A stretch of DNA of 64,000 bases from Datura wrightii (taxonomy: Eukaryota > Streptophyta > Magnoliopsida > Solanales > Solanaceae), in the NCBI GenBank assembly GCA_035772735.1, contig JASDFA010000011.1:3348001-3412000 (forward strand), in the 5' to 3' direction. Of this stretch, positions 36,501-45,688 are shown piece by piece; the stretch's first letter is position 1, and every line of letters begins with the position of its first letter. Made by a program: the position numbers and the translations under genes. The notes under the pieces are model-generated. The model was not told the origin of the DNA and searched no databases. It saw only the letters and a program-made list of their open reading frames with translations.

Positions 36501-36664
36501 ACCTATGCTATTATACATTTCTGGTCTAGTACTAGTATATAGAAATAAAACTGCCATCTATTTTACCCATTTTCTTTTTAAACTTGCAGATGCCACTTCA
36601 CACAATCATAGAGATACAAATGGGGGTTACAGGAGTGCAGGAGAAGAGATACAAACTGATGTAG
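18542..36664 (+). CDS. F2KP: 6-phosphofructo-2-kinase/fructose-2,6-bisphosphatase
   Basis: Bifunctional cytosolic enzyme that makes and breaks fructose-2,6-bisphosphate, the regulator balancing sucrose synthesis and glycolysis. 23 coding exons: 18542-18724, 18914-18977, 19245-19540, 20095-20304, 20862-21068, 21382-21477, 21639-21737, 21819-21848, 24783-24836, 26797-26850, 26926-27003, 27826-27917, 27996-28053, 28129-28203, 29376-29423, 30555-30652, 32258-32333, 34308-34370, 34465-34556, 35201-35269, 35378-35441, 35537-35602, 36590-36664. All are GT-AG and phases join, giving 748 aa, the plant length. The N-terminus has a CBM20-like domain (~25-140), as in plant F2KP, then a Ser-rich linker. 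Kinase P-loop is GLPARGKT (354-361). Phosphatase has RHGES with H563, E635 and H701 (VSHQ). Exon 8 is a 30-nt microexon. Introns are rich in mobile elements. Confidence 0.97.
21172..21314 (+). mobile_element. SolS/TS-like SINE fragment in F2KP intron 5
   Basis: CATGAGGTCTCACG, then CAAAGACAAAAAAACCAGGT and the body GGTGGGAGGTGACAGGTATC ... GCTGGCCCAGACGCCCCGG, ending in a run of A. The same body recurs at 38366-38560. Family is by resemblance to tRNA-derived Solanaceae SINEs. Confidence 0.6.
22253..22732. mobile_element. Foldback (Mutator-like) MITE in F2KP intron 8
   Basis: Left arm AGAAAAGGACAAAAATAGTC ... and right arm ...GGGACCATTTTGTCATTTTC are inverted repeats of about 150 bp sharing GTGAGCACTTTTGGTC-type and CAAATATTTACCA-type words on both sides. 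The flanks carry TGAAATGG at 22245-22252 and 22733-22740, an 8-bp direct repeat, or 9 bp with one mismatch. Long arms plus an 8-9-bp duplication fit Mutator-like foldback elements; hAT is possible. No transposase. Confidence 0.75.
23150..23332 (-). mobile_element. Au-type SINE (antisense) in F2KP intron 8
   Basis: GGGTCCGGGGAAGAGCCACA, GTTGTGTAGACAGCCTACCC, GTGGCTGTTTCCACGCCTCG and TTGCTCCAAGGCTCCCCTTC in order match the reverse complement of the widespread plant Au SINE. The minus strand carries the box B-like GGTTCGAGGC. The 5' end lies at the right. Confidence 0.8.
23343..23701. repeat. 40-bp minisatellite, nine copies, in F2KP intron 8
   Basis: Nine head-to-tail copies of GAACAGTAAAAATATTGAGC + TTTCATGGCATCATAGGAAA; one copy is 39 bp and units differ by 1-6 bases. 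Identical neighbours suggest recent slippage or unequal exchange. Not CRISPR: no unique spacers, and this is a plant intron. Confidence 0.95.
26193..26521 (-). mobile_element. Complete TRIM retrotransposon in F2KP intron 9
   Basis: Two direct terminal repeats (26193-26317, 125 bp; 26392-26521, 130 bp), each TG...CA, flank a 74-bp interior. On the minus strand TGGTATCAGAGCC (PBS for initiator Met-tRNA) follows the 5' LTR directly. CTGTA flanks both sides (26188-26192 and 26522-26526), a perfect 5-bp target duplication. At 329 bp with no coding capacity this is a terminal-repeat retrotransposon in miniature. The left LTR carries a G run (26239-26253) absent from the right one, so the copies have diverged since insertion. 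Confidence 0.93.
27088..27238 (+). mobile_element. tRNA-derived SINE in F2KP intron 11
   Basis: GCTTTGATCTAGTGGTAAGA resembles a box A region of tRNA-derived Solanaceae SINEs, followed by GTTAGGCGCCCGTCGCAAGT and a body ending near CCATGCGCCATGATCC. No cloverleaf can be drawn, so it is not a tRNA gene. Confidence 0.55.
29650..29765 (-). mobile_element. Degenerate TRIM-related solo LTR in F2KP intron 15
   Basis: AAAAGCTAGCTCATTAGGTG followed by AATTTCCCAAGACCATATAA and TCTCAACAAATGTGTAACTC matches the order of words in the TRIM LTR at 26392-26521. Only one repeat is present and no PBS follows, so it is a diverged solo LTR. Confidence 0.55.
29883..30228. mobile_element. hAT-like MITE in F2KP intron 15
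   Basis: Terminal inverted repeats: left ATGTTATCAAAAGCGAAAAG, right GCGCGCCTTTGACAACACTG. Flanks ATTGGTAC (29875-29882) and ATCGGTAC (30229-30236) form an 8-bp target duplication with one mismatch, as hAT transposases make. The interior is rich in GCGC/AAGCGC words and has no transposase. Confidence 0.75.
31725..31870 (+). mobile_element. Au-type SINE in F2KP intron 16
   Basis: GGGGAAGGCGAGCCTCGGAG, CAACGATAAAGTTGTCTAGG, TCACGGATTTAAGCCGTGGA and ACCGGGCTACCCTAC follow the sense order of the Au SINE, diverged from the antisense copy at 23150. Confidence 0.75.
33718..34206. mobile_element. Tourist-like MITE in F2KP intron 17
   Basis: Ends GGAGTTGTTTGGTAGGATGC and CACTCTACCAAACGACCCC are inverted repeats. 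TAA flanks both sides (33715-33717 and 34207-34209), the 3-bp duplication of PIF/Harbinger elements. A short-period repeat of ACTAATACGAGCATA-type units fills 34078-34163. Confidence 0.75.
35953..36082. repeat. Imperfect tandem duplication in F2KP intron 22
   Basis: TGTTATCTTTTCAAGGTTGT ... TGAGATTTTGG occurs twice, with an extra GCTAACT-type triplication in the first unit (35984-36010). Confidence 0.8.
36082..36322. mobile_element. MITE-like element in F2KP intron 22
   Basis: Ends GGTGTGTTTGGTATGGAAAA and TCGTTCATACCAAAGACACC are inverted repeats, and the interior has paired GGAAAATG/TTTCCAGAAAAT words. No clear target duplication was found. Confidence 0.5.
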
Positions 36665-37601
36665 GTCATTGCTAATTCGTAAATGCAGCAATTCTCTCAT
36701 TCTTCAAATTGTATTAATTGATACCAAAAAAACTGTATATTGACGAGAGTTTGACATTAAAGTATATCATTTTGAAGGGCAGCCCTCTCCGATCCCTTTC
36801 TTTTTTTTTTCAGTCTCGTAATTTCTTTGTGATTTTTCGAGTGAATAATATCTCCAAAGTTGTGGAAAATATCCAGCTTTACCTAAACTATTCAGAAAAA
36901 GAGGGTACTTCTCTTTGTTTTACTTCGATACATTTATGCTTTGGTTCTTGAATCTTGGTGCAAGGTCGCCATAGGAATCAAAGCTTTGTTTCCGTGCATT
37001 TGCTTTCATTATTTAGATTTCTACATGGTTAAGTGATATCCCCTCTGTTTCAATTTATGTGCATAGTATGACTGAACCAGAAACAACCTCTCTACCTCTG
37101 AGGTAATGGTAAGATCTGCGTACATTCTGCCCTTCCCAACATGCTTATAAATCCTAATTGAGTCATGATGTGATCTAGCTTCATAACAAAAAAAAAAAAA
37201 AAAGAAAAAAAGAAAATGGAGTGATCTATGTTTATGTTATACGCATTGACATTATAAAGAAAATGTAATGCTATCAAGTTAATTTTGATCTACAACAACA
37301 TATATGTAGCAGCGAGTTAGGATCTTCACTAGGGGGATTCAAAATATGAAGAAATAAGGGAGTTCAACATCTATCACCAAAGGAGGTTTGGACATACCCC
37401 TCGGCCCTATCTGGCCCGCCTTGATACATGATGATATAGTAATCTAGAGATCTAATATTGTGACAACTTGCTACACTTGGTTAAATTGCACTAATATCAA
37501 ATCAATAAGCGGATTTTACGAAATGAGATATTACAACCAGCAAACCAAAGAACAAAAGAGATAAAATATACTCCATTTGGCGGTCAGTACTTCTTCATTC
37601 T
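36665..37601. other. Convergent spacer between F2KP and the ATL gene
   Basis: Holds the F2KP 3' UTR and a short SINE 3' fragment near 37085-37142 (ACCTCTCTACCTCTGAGGTA ... GATCTGCGTACATTCTGCCC), a tail common to Au-type SINEs. A poly-A tract lies at 37189-37203. No gene seen. Confidence 0.5.
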
Positions 37602-38096
37602 TCATGCAAAGACTATTGAAATTGTAGTAGATGAGTTAAGATCAAGAGAAACTCGACATAGAGGACAATTAGATTGAGCAATTAGCCATTTATCAATACA
37701 TTGAGCATGATATACATGTTCACAATCAGGCAATAACTTAACCATTTCATCATCTCCAAATAACCCCAAACAAATTGGGCACTCACTTTCTAATTCTTTA
37801 ACAGTACCTTTACATGTCTCACCAAATAAGAAACTGGGCAGCTTTTGAATAGATTCTTCATCAAGTCCCTTGGTTATTTGGACTGAATTAACAGCATTCC
37901 CTGGTGGAGGACTTAATGTTATTTCACTTGAATCAAAACAGCTAAATTTACAAACAAAATAGAAGAAAAAGAAGGCAACTAGTAATATTAAGATGAAGAA
38001 AAAGATAATAGAAAGGCCATGGTTGTGGAAATGTGAGGTGATTAATTTGAGGTCACTCAAGTACCAGTTTGAAGTTTGAGTATCTTGTAAAGACAT
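37602..38096 (-). CDS. ATL-family RING-H2 E3 ubiquitin ligase
   Basis: Intronless, 164 aa. A membrane segment spans about residues 28-50 (LSIIFFFILILLVAFFFFYF). The GLD motif typical of ATL proteins follows (GLDEESIQKLP), then a canonical RING-H2 finger, ECPICLGLFGDDEMVKLLPD then CEHVYHAQCIDKW and CPLC, with the H-x2-H pair and the conserved Trp that contacts E2. ATLs are membrane-bound E3 ligases, often stress-responsive, and nearly always single-exon, as here. The start is the first ATG and gives the expected short luminal or extracellular N-terminus. The substrate cannot be inferred. Confidence 0.93.
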   Translation of the reverse strand: MSLQDTQTSNWYLSDLKLITSHFHNHGLSIIFFFILILLVAFFFFYFVCKFSCFDSSEITLSPPPGNAVNSVQITKGLDEESIQKLPSFLFGETCKGTVKELESECPICLGLFGDDEMVKLLPDCEHVYHAQCIDKWLIAQSNCPLCRVSLDLNSSTTISIVFA

Positions 38097-38365
38097 TGAA
38101 CAATGAATGAGCTAGCTAGTATCTCAAATAATGCAAGTGATGGAAAAAAGAAATATGGGCTTCAATTCTGCTGCCTACTTATTATCACAGCTAGTAAGTT
38201 AGTCATCAAATTGTGCGGTTTGTCTTTCAAATGGACTACTCTAGTAAGGCATAAACTATTTTAAAATTGAAATCATGTTAGGGTATAACTTATGAGATAT
38301 TATGATACGAAAATATAAATTTATGTATGGTAAAAGAATTATTTTATTTGTCATAACACCTAAAT

Positions 38366-38575
38366 GAAGTGGGTGAGAACCATGAGGTCGTCTCAGGTTC
38401 AAACCTCAGTAAAGACAAAAACACATTAGGTGATTTCTTCCCATCTGTTCTAGCTTTGGTTGACAGAGCTATCTGGTACCTGTTGTTGGTGGGAGGTGAC
38501 AGGTATCCCGTGAAATTAGTCGAGATGGGTGCAAGTTGGCCCAGACACTACGATTATTTAAAAAAAAAGAGTTAT
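38366..38575 (+). mobile_element. SolS/TS-like SINE
   Basis: The tRNA-like head has a box B-like GGTTCAAACC (38396-38405), followed by the body GGTACCTGTTGTTGGTGGGA, GGTGACAGGTATCCCGTGAA and GTTGGCCCAGACACTACG, ending in an A-rich tail. It shares this body with the fragment at 21172. Confidence 0.7.
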
Positions 38576-39086
38576 TTGTCACAAGGACAAAAGTGCCAAT
38601 CATGACCCTAAATATAAGAGGATGCCACTAGTGACAGATGGTGATCGGAGAGTATAATTACTAGTTTAATAAAATCCCTTTTAACATGAAGTATGGATAT
38701 AGGACAAATGAAAATTTAGTGAGATTTTGACGGAATTTTAACTTTTGAACTCAAAATTCAAAAATATAATAAGTTCAACGATAAAAATATAAAGATCAAA
38801 CTCATCATATTAATTAAATGCCTTAATCATGTCACTATTATGTTATTACATATTATACATATAAGCTATGTGTATTATTATTCTAACTTTTATATATTGA
38901 TAATCTAAAATTATTATCGTATAATTTTAAAAAAAATAAGAACATGTAATTTCTTTGTAATAAGTGAAACTAGAAACTTAGAAAACAATAAGCCATTACA
39001 ACACCACAATCTCCTATAATACGTTAAATCATACACTAATAAAATAATTTCTTAAATCACATATATATATATATATATTTCTGAAG

Positions 39087-39263
39087 GGGAGTCTTGAAGT
39101 AACTTGTAAAGTTACTGCCATGTAATCTGGAGATTACGGGTTCAAGCCGTGGAAACAATCTATGGAAGAAATTCAAGATAAGACTGCGTACAATAGATCC
39201 TTGTGGTCCGGTCCTTCCCCAAACCCCGCACATAACGGAAACTTTCGTGCACCAGACTGCTTT
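39087..39263 (+). mobile_element. Au-type SINE
   Basis: GGGGAGTCTTGAAGTAACTT, GATTACGGGTTCAAGCCGTG (box B), ATTCAAGATAAGACTGCGTA and GGTCCGGTCCTTCCCCAAAC appear in Au SINE order, ending near CACCAGACTGC. Preceded by a (TA)n run at 39061-39078. Confidence 0.75.
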
Positions 39264-40392
39264 ATTAAATCCGTTCTTGTTTTCAATCCCTCTCATAGTA
39301 GCAATAAATTAATCCAACGGCCAACAACTCTCTCTCTCTTTTTAGGAAGAAAAAAATAAAAATAAATAAATAAAAGAAGAGTAAACTCACTTCTCTTTAT
39401 TGCATCAACTATCCCGATTCATTTCCCTAGCATCAATAAGGCCCATTACCCATACCCAGGGGATTCAAATAAATAAGTACGCGTTTGACTTTTAATAAAA
39501 AAAATTAAAATTAAAACTTGAAATTTTTATTTTGTATATAAAAAAGGATTCATCATTTTAAATTTTGTATAAAAAGATGTGAATAGATTGTCTGTAACAT
39601 GTGAAAAATTGTACTAAAGAATAGTTATTTACTACCGTTGTTGAATATTTTGAGTAATGAATCTTTGTAAAATTATGTGTATTTGAAAGTATATAATACC
39701 ATGTGTAATCGCAAGCATTTATTTATAAAAGAAATATGAAGATATATGATTTATTCATTTTGTAACTTAGGATATTCTGATACCTTATTTATAAACTATA
39801 ATTTGCTCATTCGGTAAGATTGTATAAGAATTGAGAAAGTTTTGTTAGTTTTCACAAATTGTGAGGTTTTTATGTTTATGAGAAAAATTAGAACTTGAGA
39901 AATTCAAATTGCATGTCCAAACAAAATTTCAACTTCAAATCAACTTGATTTCCAATAAAGATTCGAAATCATGTCCAAATGAGTCCTAAGCTAAAAATAC
40001 TCATTTTTGATGATGAGCTTACTCAAACATCATTTTTACTTAAAGAAGAAGAATATGGAGCTTTTGCTTTGGTGAAGTACCAATGGAAGTTGTCAGGGTA
40101 CTCTTCCATATAATTGAACATTTTGGAGCTTAATCCAAATGGATGATGAAAGGGAAATTTGAGTATCGTTGAAGGTGTCTCACTTTCCAAATATAAAATA
40201 ATATTATTGTACTTTGTGTCAGTTCGCCGCAAGTTTGATGGTATTTAATGTTTCGGGATTTGAACTTTATATATGCCAAAAACAAAAATATATAGGGTTA
40301 GATATACATTTTAGAATTTATTTCTAATAATGATCTTTGCTAGATTGATAGAATTCAGTATTTTGGAGTTGAATAAAGATAAGAGTGAATAT

Positions 40393-40701
40393 TAGGTTAA
40401 AACCACATTTAAATTATAATATTTTCGCGAGTTCCATACCCAATCTATTTAGTGTTTTCATTACATACCTGAACTATTACACCCTATATAAGTATATATT
40501 CAAACACACATCACCGCTGAATTGACCAAATATCTTAAATTACTCGATAATATAAGCGTGTGAGAGCTGAAATCCCCCCTTAAAAATGGGTCCACTTGAT
40601 GTTTCTAACAGCTAATAGTTTAAGCATGTGATAACAATATAGGATAGTTGACGTATGAAATTCAAAAAAAAAGTATGATAGTTTAGATGTGTTTTAACCT
40701 A
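40393..40701. mobile_element. MITE with ~30-bp terminal inverted repeats
   Basis: Left end TAGGTTAAAACCACATTTAA is mirrored at the right by ...AGTTTAGATGTGTTTTAACCTA. Target duplication not resolved. Related words recur just downstream (40770-40840), suggesting a nested or duplicated relative. Confidence 0.6.
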
Positions 40702-41162
40702 TTCGGGTGGAAATATTAATCCACGTAGAGTGTCACTTGGCACTTTTTTTACGTAAAAGTAGAGCGTGCACACTATCAACTATTCAACAAAATGTGTTTT
40801 AATACATAGATAGTGATAGTTTAGATAGCTAAAAGGAATAATATATAATTAGAATGTGAAACTCGCGAAAAAAGCGATAAAAGCAAGTATGTTTTTTTCC
40901 ATTAATTCCATAGTTATTAAATATGCATTTCAGTGTTTATTTGTGATTTGTCATAAAAAGAGATCATCTATTCATCACACAAGAAAACTATTGTTTGGCC
41001 TTTTTCTTTCATTTCCTTTTTGAGGAGTGAAGCCAAAGAGAAAGCTTAGGTAATAGTCATCTACTCATCTTGTTACTAATTTGTTTTATGTTAAAAGCAC
41101 TTTTTCACTTTTCACCAGAACAATTTGGACTTGGTCTAAGTTATAATTGGAGGATATAACTG

Positions 41163-41275
41163 AAGGGAATCATTGGTGTAATCGGTAAAATTATTGTCAT
41201 ATGATCAGAAAGTTAAGAGTTCGAGCTATGAAAATAGTCTCTCGCAGGAATGCAAGGTAAGACGGCATAGTTGAA
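41163..41275 (+). mobile_element. Diverged Au-like SINE fragment
   Basis: GTAAAATTATTGTCATATGA, AAGTTAAGAGTTCGAGCTAT and CAGGAATGCAAGGTAAGACG follow Au SINE order with many changes. Confidence 0.5.
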
Positions 41276-41903
41276 ATTGGAATGCTTGTATATAACATTA
41301 TTGTAAAACATGTTTGAAGTCTCCAAAAGTCCATAGCATCCCAAAAATCATCGTTTGTAAAGAAATTCTGTCGAATAAATTGTAGTAGAGAGAAAATATA
41401 TTATTTTAAATGAAGAATAAGGAACTATCTAGCTTGTCTAGTCAAGCTTATAAGAAGTTAAAAGTGTTTATTTTAAGAAATTAAGGTATTTGGACAAGTT
41501 TTAAAGAAAAAAGTTAGCTCGTGTTTTTTAGTATTAGCTAAGACTATTTTTCAGAAGTTAAAAAAAAAAATGAAACTTCTCCAAAAAACACTTCCAACAC
41601 CTTGGCTAAGCACAATTTATTGCTTCAATATGCAAAAGCATTTTTAAAATTGATTAGCTAAATATAGATTATTATTCTTTAAAAATATTTTTTCAAAAAT
41701 TATTTTTCTGATAAAAAATACTTTATAAATAAGCGGATTTAGAAAGTTAGAACGAACACACAGCAACTTTTGAGTCACACTAATGAGATCATGTTCATGG
41801 GCCAAACATTATTATCCTCCTATCTTCAATTCAAAATATGGGTCCATCAAAGTCCTGGACTCCTTAACAGATTACAGAGCCCATAGTTTGTATTAAGAAG
41901 AAA

Positions 41904-41957
41904 GTACCACATCGGAAAGGAGGTGAAGAAGAGAGCGGCTGGAACGAATATATAAAG
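41904..41957 (+). promoter_or_regulatory. U snRNA promoter: USE and TATA box
   Basis: GTACCACATCG (41904-41914) matches the plant snRNA upstream sequence element RTCCCACATCG at 10 of 11 positions. A TATA box (TATATAAAG, 41949-41957) follows after 34 nt. In plants this longer spacing marks RNA polymerase II snRNA genes (U1, U2, U4, U5); U6-type pol III genes have about one helical turn less. Confidence 0.9.
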
Positions 41958-41971
41958 TGCTCCCTCAGTAC

Positions 41972-42104
41972 AGCCAAACTTACGCAGCCACGCAATGAGC
42001 ACATAGCGAACTATTCTTTCGCCTTTTACTAAAGAATACCGTGTGCGCGTTGCAAATAGTGGCATACGCCAATTTTTGGAGGGGTTCTCTCAACTGAGGA
42101 CTCC
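41972..42104 (+). ncRNA. U5: U5 spliceosomal snRNA gene
   Basis: The transcript begins near AGCCAAACTTACGCAGCCAC and carries the invariant U5 loop 1, GCCTTTTACT (42021-42030), within the stem arms TATTCTTTC and AAAGAATA. The Sm-binding site AATTTTTGG is at 42071-42079, followed by a 3' stem-loop (GGGGTTCTCTCAACTGAGGA). A plant 3' box of the form CA-N(3-10)-AGTNNAA follows at 42107-42120 (CA, ATTTT, AGTTAAA). USE and TATA lie upstream. U5 aligns exons during splicing as part of the U4/U6.U5 tri-snRNP. Exact 5' and 3' ends are estimated to a few bases. All functional elements look intact, so this is probably an active copy. Confidence 0.94.
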
Positions 42105-42106
42105 AA

Positions 42107-42120
42107 CAATTTTAGTTAAA
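42107..42120 (+). terminator. snRNA 3' box
   Basis: CA followed by five bases and AGTTAAA fits the plant 3'-end consensus CA-N(3-10)-AGTNNAA, just after the final U5 stem-loop. Confidence 0.8.
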
Positions 42121-42608
42121 ATTTACTTTATTTAAGTTTGTAGGAAAATTGTTTTCCTGATGTGTTATTGAAGAGATGTTCTAGAGTTTCTGCTCTCAAA
42201 TAAGTAAGAATAACAAATTCAGATTGAGAATAGAATGAATTATAAAGGTAAAATTCACATGTATGCTGTTGTTTACCTTGAAAGAACAGTACAAAAGAAC
42301 TGCTAAATGAAGGCGTTGGTCTCCTTTACAATGCTATAAGTTAGATTCATCTACTAAACTCTTGCTTGTGAATACGCACTATAAACCATTTGTATGGGAA
42401 ACCCATGTTTTCATACAGTTATTATCAAACCATACTGTGAGCAACATCTGCTTTATATGACAAACCAGCATAGCTGCTTCTGCCAGCTCCTCTAAGGCGC
42501 GAGCAATAAGGGGGAGGTTGAAATTCACTGAAGGAAGTCCCAAGTTGTCTCCTCAGTTCAATCCTTCACCTGAAGATGAATCAGCCTCCTGAATTGCCTC
42601 CAACGACA

Positions 42609-43683
42609 TCACAACTCTTCTAAGGAGCCATTCGAGTATTCATGACCTGAAACACCGGAAATTCCATTTGGTAGTCGACTTGTGCTGGTGGGATTTGAAT
42701 AAGGAGAGTAGGTTGAAGCAGAACTTCCTCGTGTATACCGGTTCTGTGCAGTGCTACTTCTTGTTGCCTTAAGACGGGCCTTCCTTCCCTGAGGCCAAGT
42801 GCATAGAAGTATTAACAGAAAAGAATTCGGATCAACTGATGAGAGGTAATTTGAGACTGGGTACTGAAATGAAATAGGAAAGAATATACCTTTCCCATGC
42901 ATTTCTCCAAGTGAGGAGCAAACCGTCCAGCCATGATAGATCGGCCACAATTCATACATTCAAATATTTCATTTGCAACAGGAGGATGGGTTTGACCAAA
43001 TATATCTACAATGTATTTTCCATTTGTTTCACTACTGTTGCTAGGATCAGCTACCCTTGCCCGAGCCTGTGCAGACAACCGAAGTTCTTCCTCCTCTTCT
43101 TCTAAATTACGATCAAGGCCTAGTTTCGCTACACGGTGACACTCAGATGCAACATCAATAATGATGGAATCAAGAAGCTCATCAAAAACGTGAGCGGACA
43201 ACTGCACATGGATCACAAAGCAGACTAACAGTTGCATATCAACAAGAAAAGCCCGAAGTAGAATACAGTAAAATCACCCATATACAAGATATCCTGACTG
43301 TGAACACACAACATAGGGAAGGAACTAAGCTTAAATAAGAAGTGCCACAACCCTGACTCCAACCCCCTTTGATCACCAATTGAAGAAGGGCAGGGACAGG
43401 CGATATCCAAAAATCTAAGAGTAAAGTAAACATAAAAACGAAAACTATATGCAATCAATAGAAAAGCTGGGAAAGACTAGAACAAGCATGCGTGCCCACA
43501 CAAAGAAGAAACAATTGAGTCAAATATTAGCAAGATTCTCCTAATTGCCTTCAGAAACAACTGAAGCATACAATTTTCTATAGCGAATTAAGCAAAGATA
43601 ACCAGTAAATATAAGTTTCTGGTTTCATATAAGATGCGGATTACCTGCGGTTGAGAGACGTTATCCTCATTTGGTGCGGACAT
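42609..43683 (-). CDS. SGF11: SAGA-associated factor 11 (SGF11)
   Basis: Subunit of the SAGA deubiquitination module, which removes ubiquitin from histone H2B; its zinc finger docks the module on nucleosomes. Three coding exons: 43683-43645 (MSAPNEDNVSQPQ), 43201-42890 and 42788-42609, all GT-AG, giving 176 aa, close to the plant family length. The N-terminal helix LSAHVFDELLDSIIIDVASE is the binding helix for partner subunits. The zinc finger uses C95, C98, H110 and C114 (CMNCGRSIMAGRFAPHLEKC). The C-tail is basic, then Ser/Asn-rich and probably disordered. Translation through either exon border gives longer misleading frames (42609-42959 and 42812-43237). A likely 690-nt 5' UTR intron lies upstream. 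Confidence 0.95.
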
Positions 43684-44600
43684 GAATCTTGCCTCAGATA
43701 TCAATGAACAGTAAAACCCACACCAAAAGGTTCAGCAGAAGAACAAAACCTGCAACCTAGATGGACGACAATATAACATGATCGAGAAGAGAAAATGAGA
43801 AAAATATACATAAACAAATAACAACAACTGTGTCTCAATCCCAAATAAGTTGAACTCGTGATTTTCTCAAATTAAATATGTCAAAGGGAACAGCAATACT
43901 AGAGCATGACCAAAGACATATATGAACTGTTCAAGAGAAACCAACAACTAAATTCGCAAGATATTTGAAGATACCAATCCAAGTATCAGTTAAAAAAACA
44001 TAAAGCAAGGATGGACACCCTTTTCCCCCCAGCTCAATGAAGCTACAAGAAATAGCTACTATTTGGACAATTAAACTCGCCCACTAACACACATGGTTCG
44101 ACTCGTACAAACTTAATCCATCAGCTGAATTTCATTTCGGTTGATTTAGAACTTTAAAATGGATCTCAACCATGATCAATCAATGAATCAATCAATTACA
44201 CATTAATTCTAAATTTATTCAGACTGTTCCACATTCGTTCTGCTCCATTCGGGCCGACTTCATTCCAATGTTCTGATTAGAATCTATTTTTTTCAAAAGT
44301 TTTACTAACAAATTAGCGATTAATCACTGATTAGTCAGCGGGCCGGGAAAATGAATCCCTGCCAAATCTAGTAAATATATGCAATAGAAACAAACTTCCA
44401 TCAAAACGCTTAAAAAAAAAAAAGAAGAAGAAATCTTACAGATCGAGAAAGAAGTGTGTTCGTAAGATCTTCAACAGGAAAGAGTTCGAATATTCTACCT
44501 GATTTGGTCTTCTCTCTGTATCTCTTCTCCCTCTCTGTGATCTGATGGCTTTGGGAACAGGGGCAGAAAGGACGATGGGCTTCGATGTTCGGTGAGAAAT
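43684..44600 (-). promoter_or_regulatory. SGF11 5' UTR intron and promoter
   Basis: On the minus strand a donor GTAAG at 44439-44435 and an acceptor TTGCAG ending at 43750 define a probable 5' UTR intron of 690 nt. A site II-like TGGGCT (44576-44581) and, further out, a CACGTG G-box (44654-44659) lie in the presumed promoter. Splice sites are predicted, not confirmed. Confidence 0.5.
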
Positions 44601-44659
44601 CTGGTGTTTGGAGCTCTACGGGCGACTACTATGCTCCACCGCAAGTGAACCGCCACGTG

Positions 44660-45440
44660 TGTTAATTAATGATAAAGGTGTCGGCCGATTTGGGGCAATC
44701 AATTTAACTACTATTTCTTTTTAATTGCTAAAATAAGTTTAAGAAAAAATTAATAAAAATTATAATCTAATTAATATAATTTATTTAAGAAATATATTTT
44801 TAAAAAAAATATAAAGTAATTATTATTTTTAAAATATTTTAAAATAATTTAAATATTTAAAATAAAATTAATAAAAAATAATAAATTATTTCCGAAATTT
44901 CTATATTTATCAATATTTTTAATATACTTTATCAAACTTAAAAAAAATGGCAGGAGTAGCAACTTTGAGTGGGAGTTGCACAAACAAGCTATTTCAGTGC
45001 ACCATTCAATTTTTGACCAAAGATTGGAAAAGTTTTACTAAAATAAAGTCACTACTAGTTAGATAATTCGTCAGAAGAATTTTAAATTGCTCGTTAAGGA
45101 TGGTAAATATTTATGGTCAAATTCAAATGGATCGTCAAAATTGTAAAAATTGTCATAATTCTAATATATTATCAAAATTTATAATTAAAATTATTATCGT
45201 GTATTATATATTTATCATTTAAAAATATTATCCTAAATTGAAATAAGTTCAATTCGAAATACCATCCATGAATTTCACTTAATTCGACATCCACGAGACT
45301 ATTCCAGCATATTATACTCGAGAATATTTTAGTCAAGCTTCACGAGAAAGGAGTGAAAAGCCCATGGCAAAAATTCATTCATGGGACAAATGATATTGGT
45401 TCACCATATGAATGATGTGTTTTAACTATGTGGAGAATGT
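44660..45440. other. AT-rich spacer
   Basis: Very AT-rich with no gene or clear element. The duplicated block described at 45450-51147 begins at its right end. Confidence 0.4.
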
Positions 45441-45688
45441 TGTAATATTACTTTTAGGTGTGATTTCAATGTTATTTTCTCCATGTGTCTTGTTTTTTAA
45501 TTTCTATATTAATGTGTAATATTTAGGTTTTAAAGTATTCAGATAATATTCATGTCTAAATATGTCTTATTTTAAAATTGATAAAATTATTTTTGTCAGT
45601 AGAACTAGAACTAAGTTCACGACCATGAAAATTTTTTAAGAATTTGAGTGTGGCAATTCAAATTCCAAGATTTTAAAGCGAGTCCCTA

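Larger units (their letters stand above)
38097..41903. other. Repeat-containing intergenic region
   Basis: AT-rich spacer between the ATL gene and the U5 gene. It contains a SolS-like SINE (38366-38560), an Au-type SINE (39087-39263), a MITE (40393-40701) and a diverged Au-like fragment (41163-41275). No protein-coding gene is supported; short frames here are composition artefacts. Confidence 0.55.

Noticed and set aside
42609..42959. 116-codon frame across SGF11 exon 3 and intron
   Set aside because: Its N-terminal half is intron sequence; the correct exon 3 starts at 42788 after a CAG acceptor.
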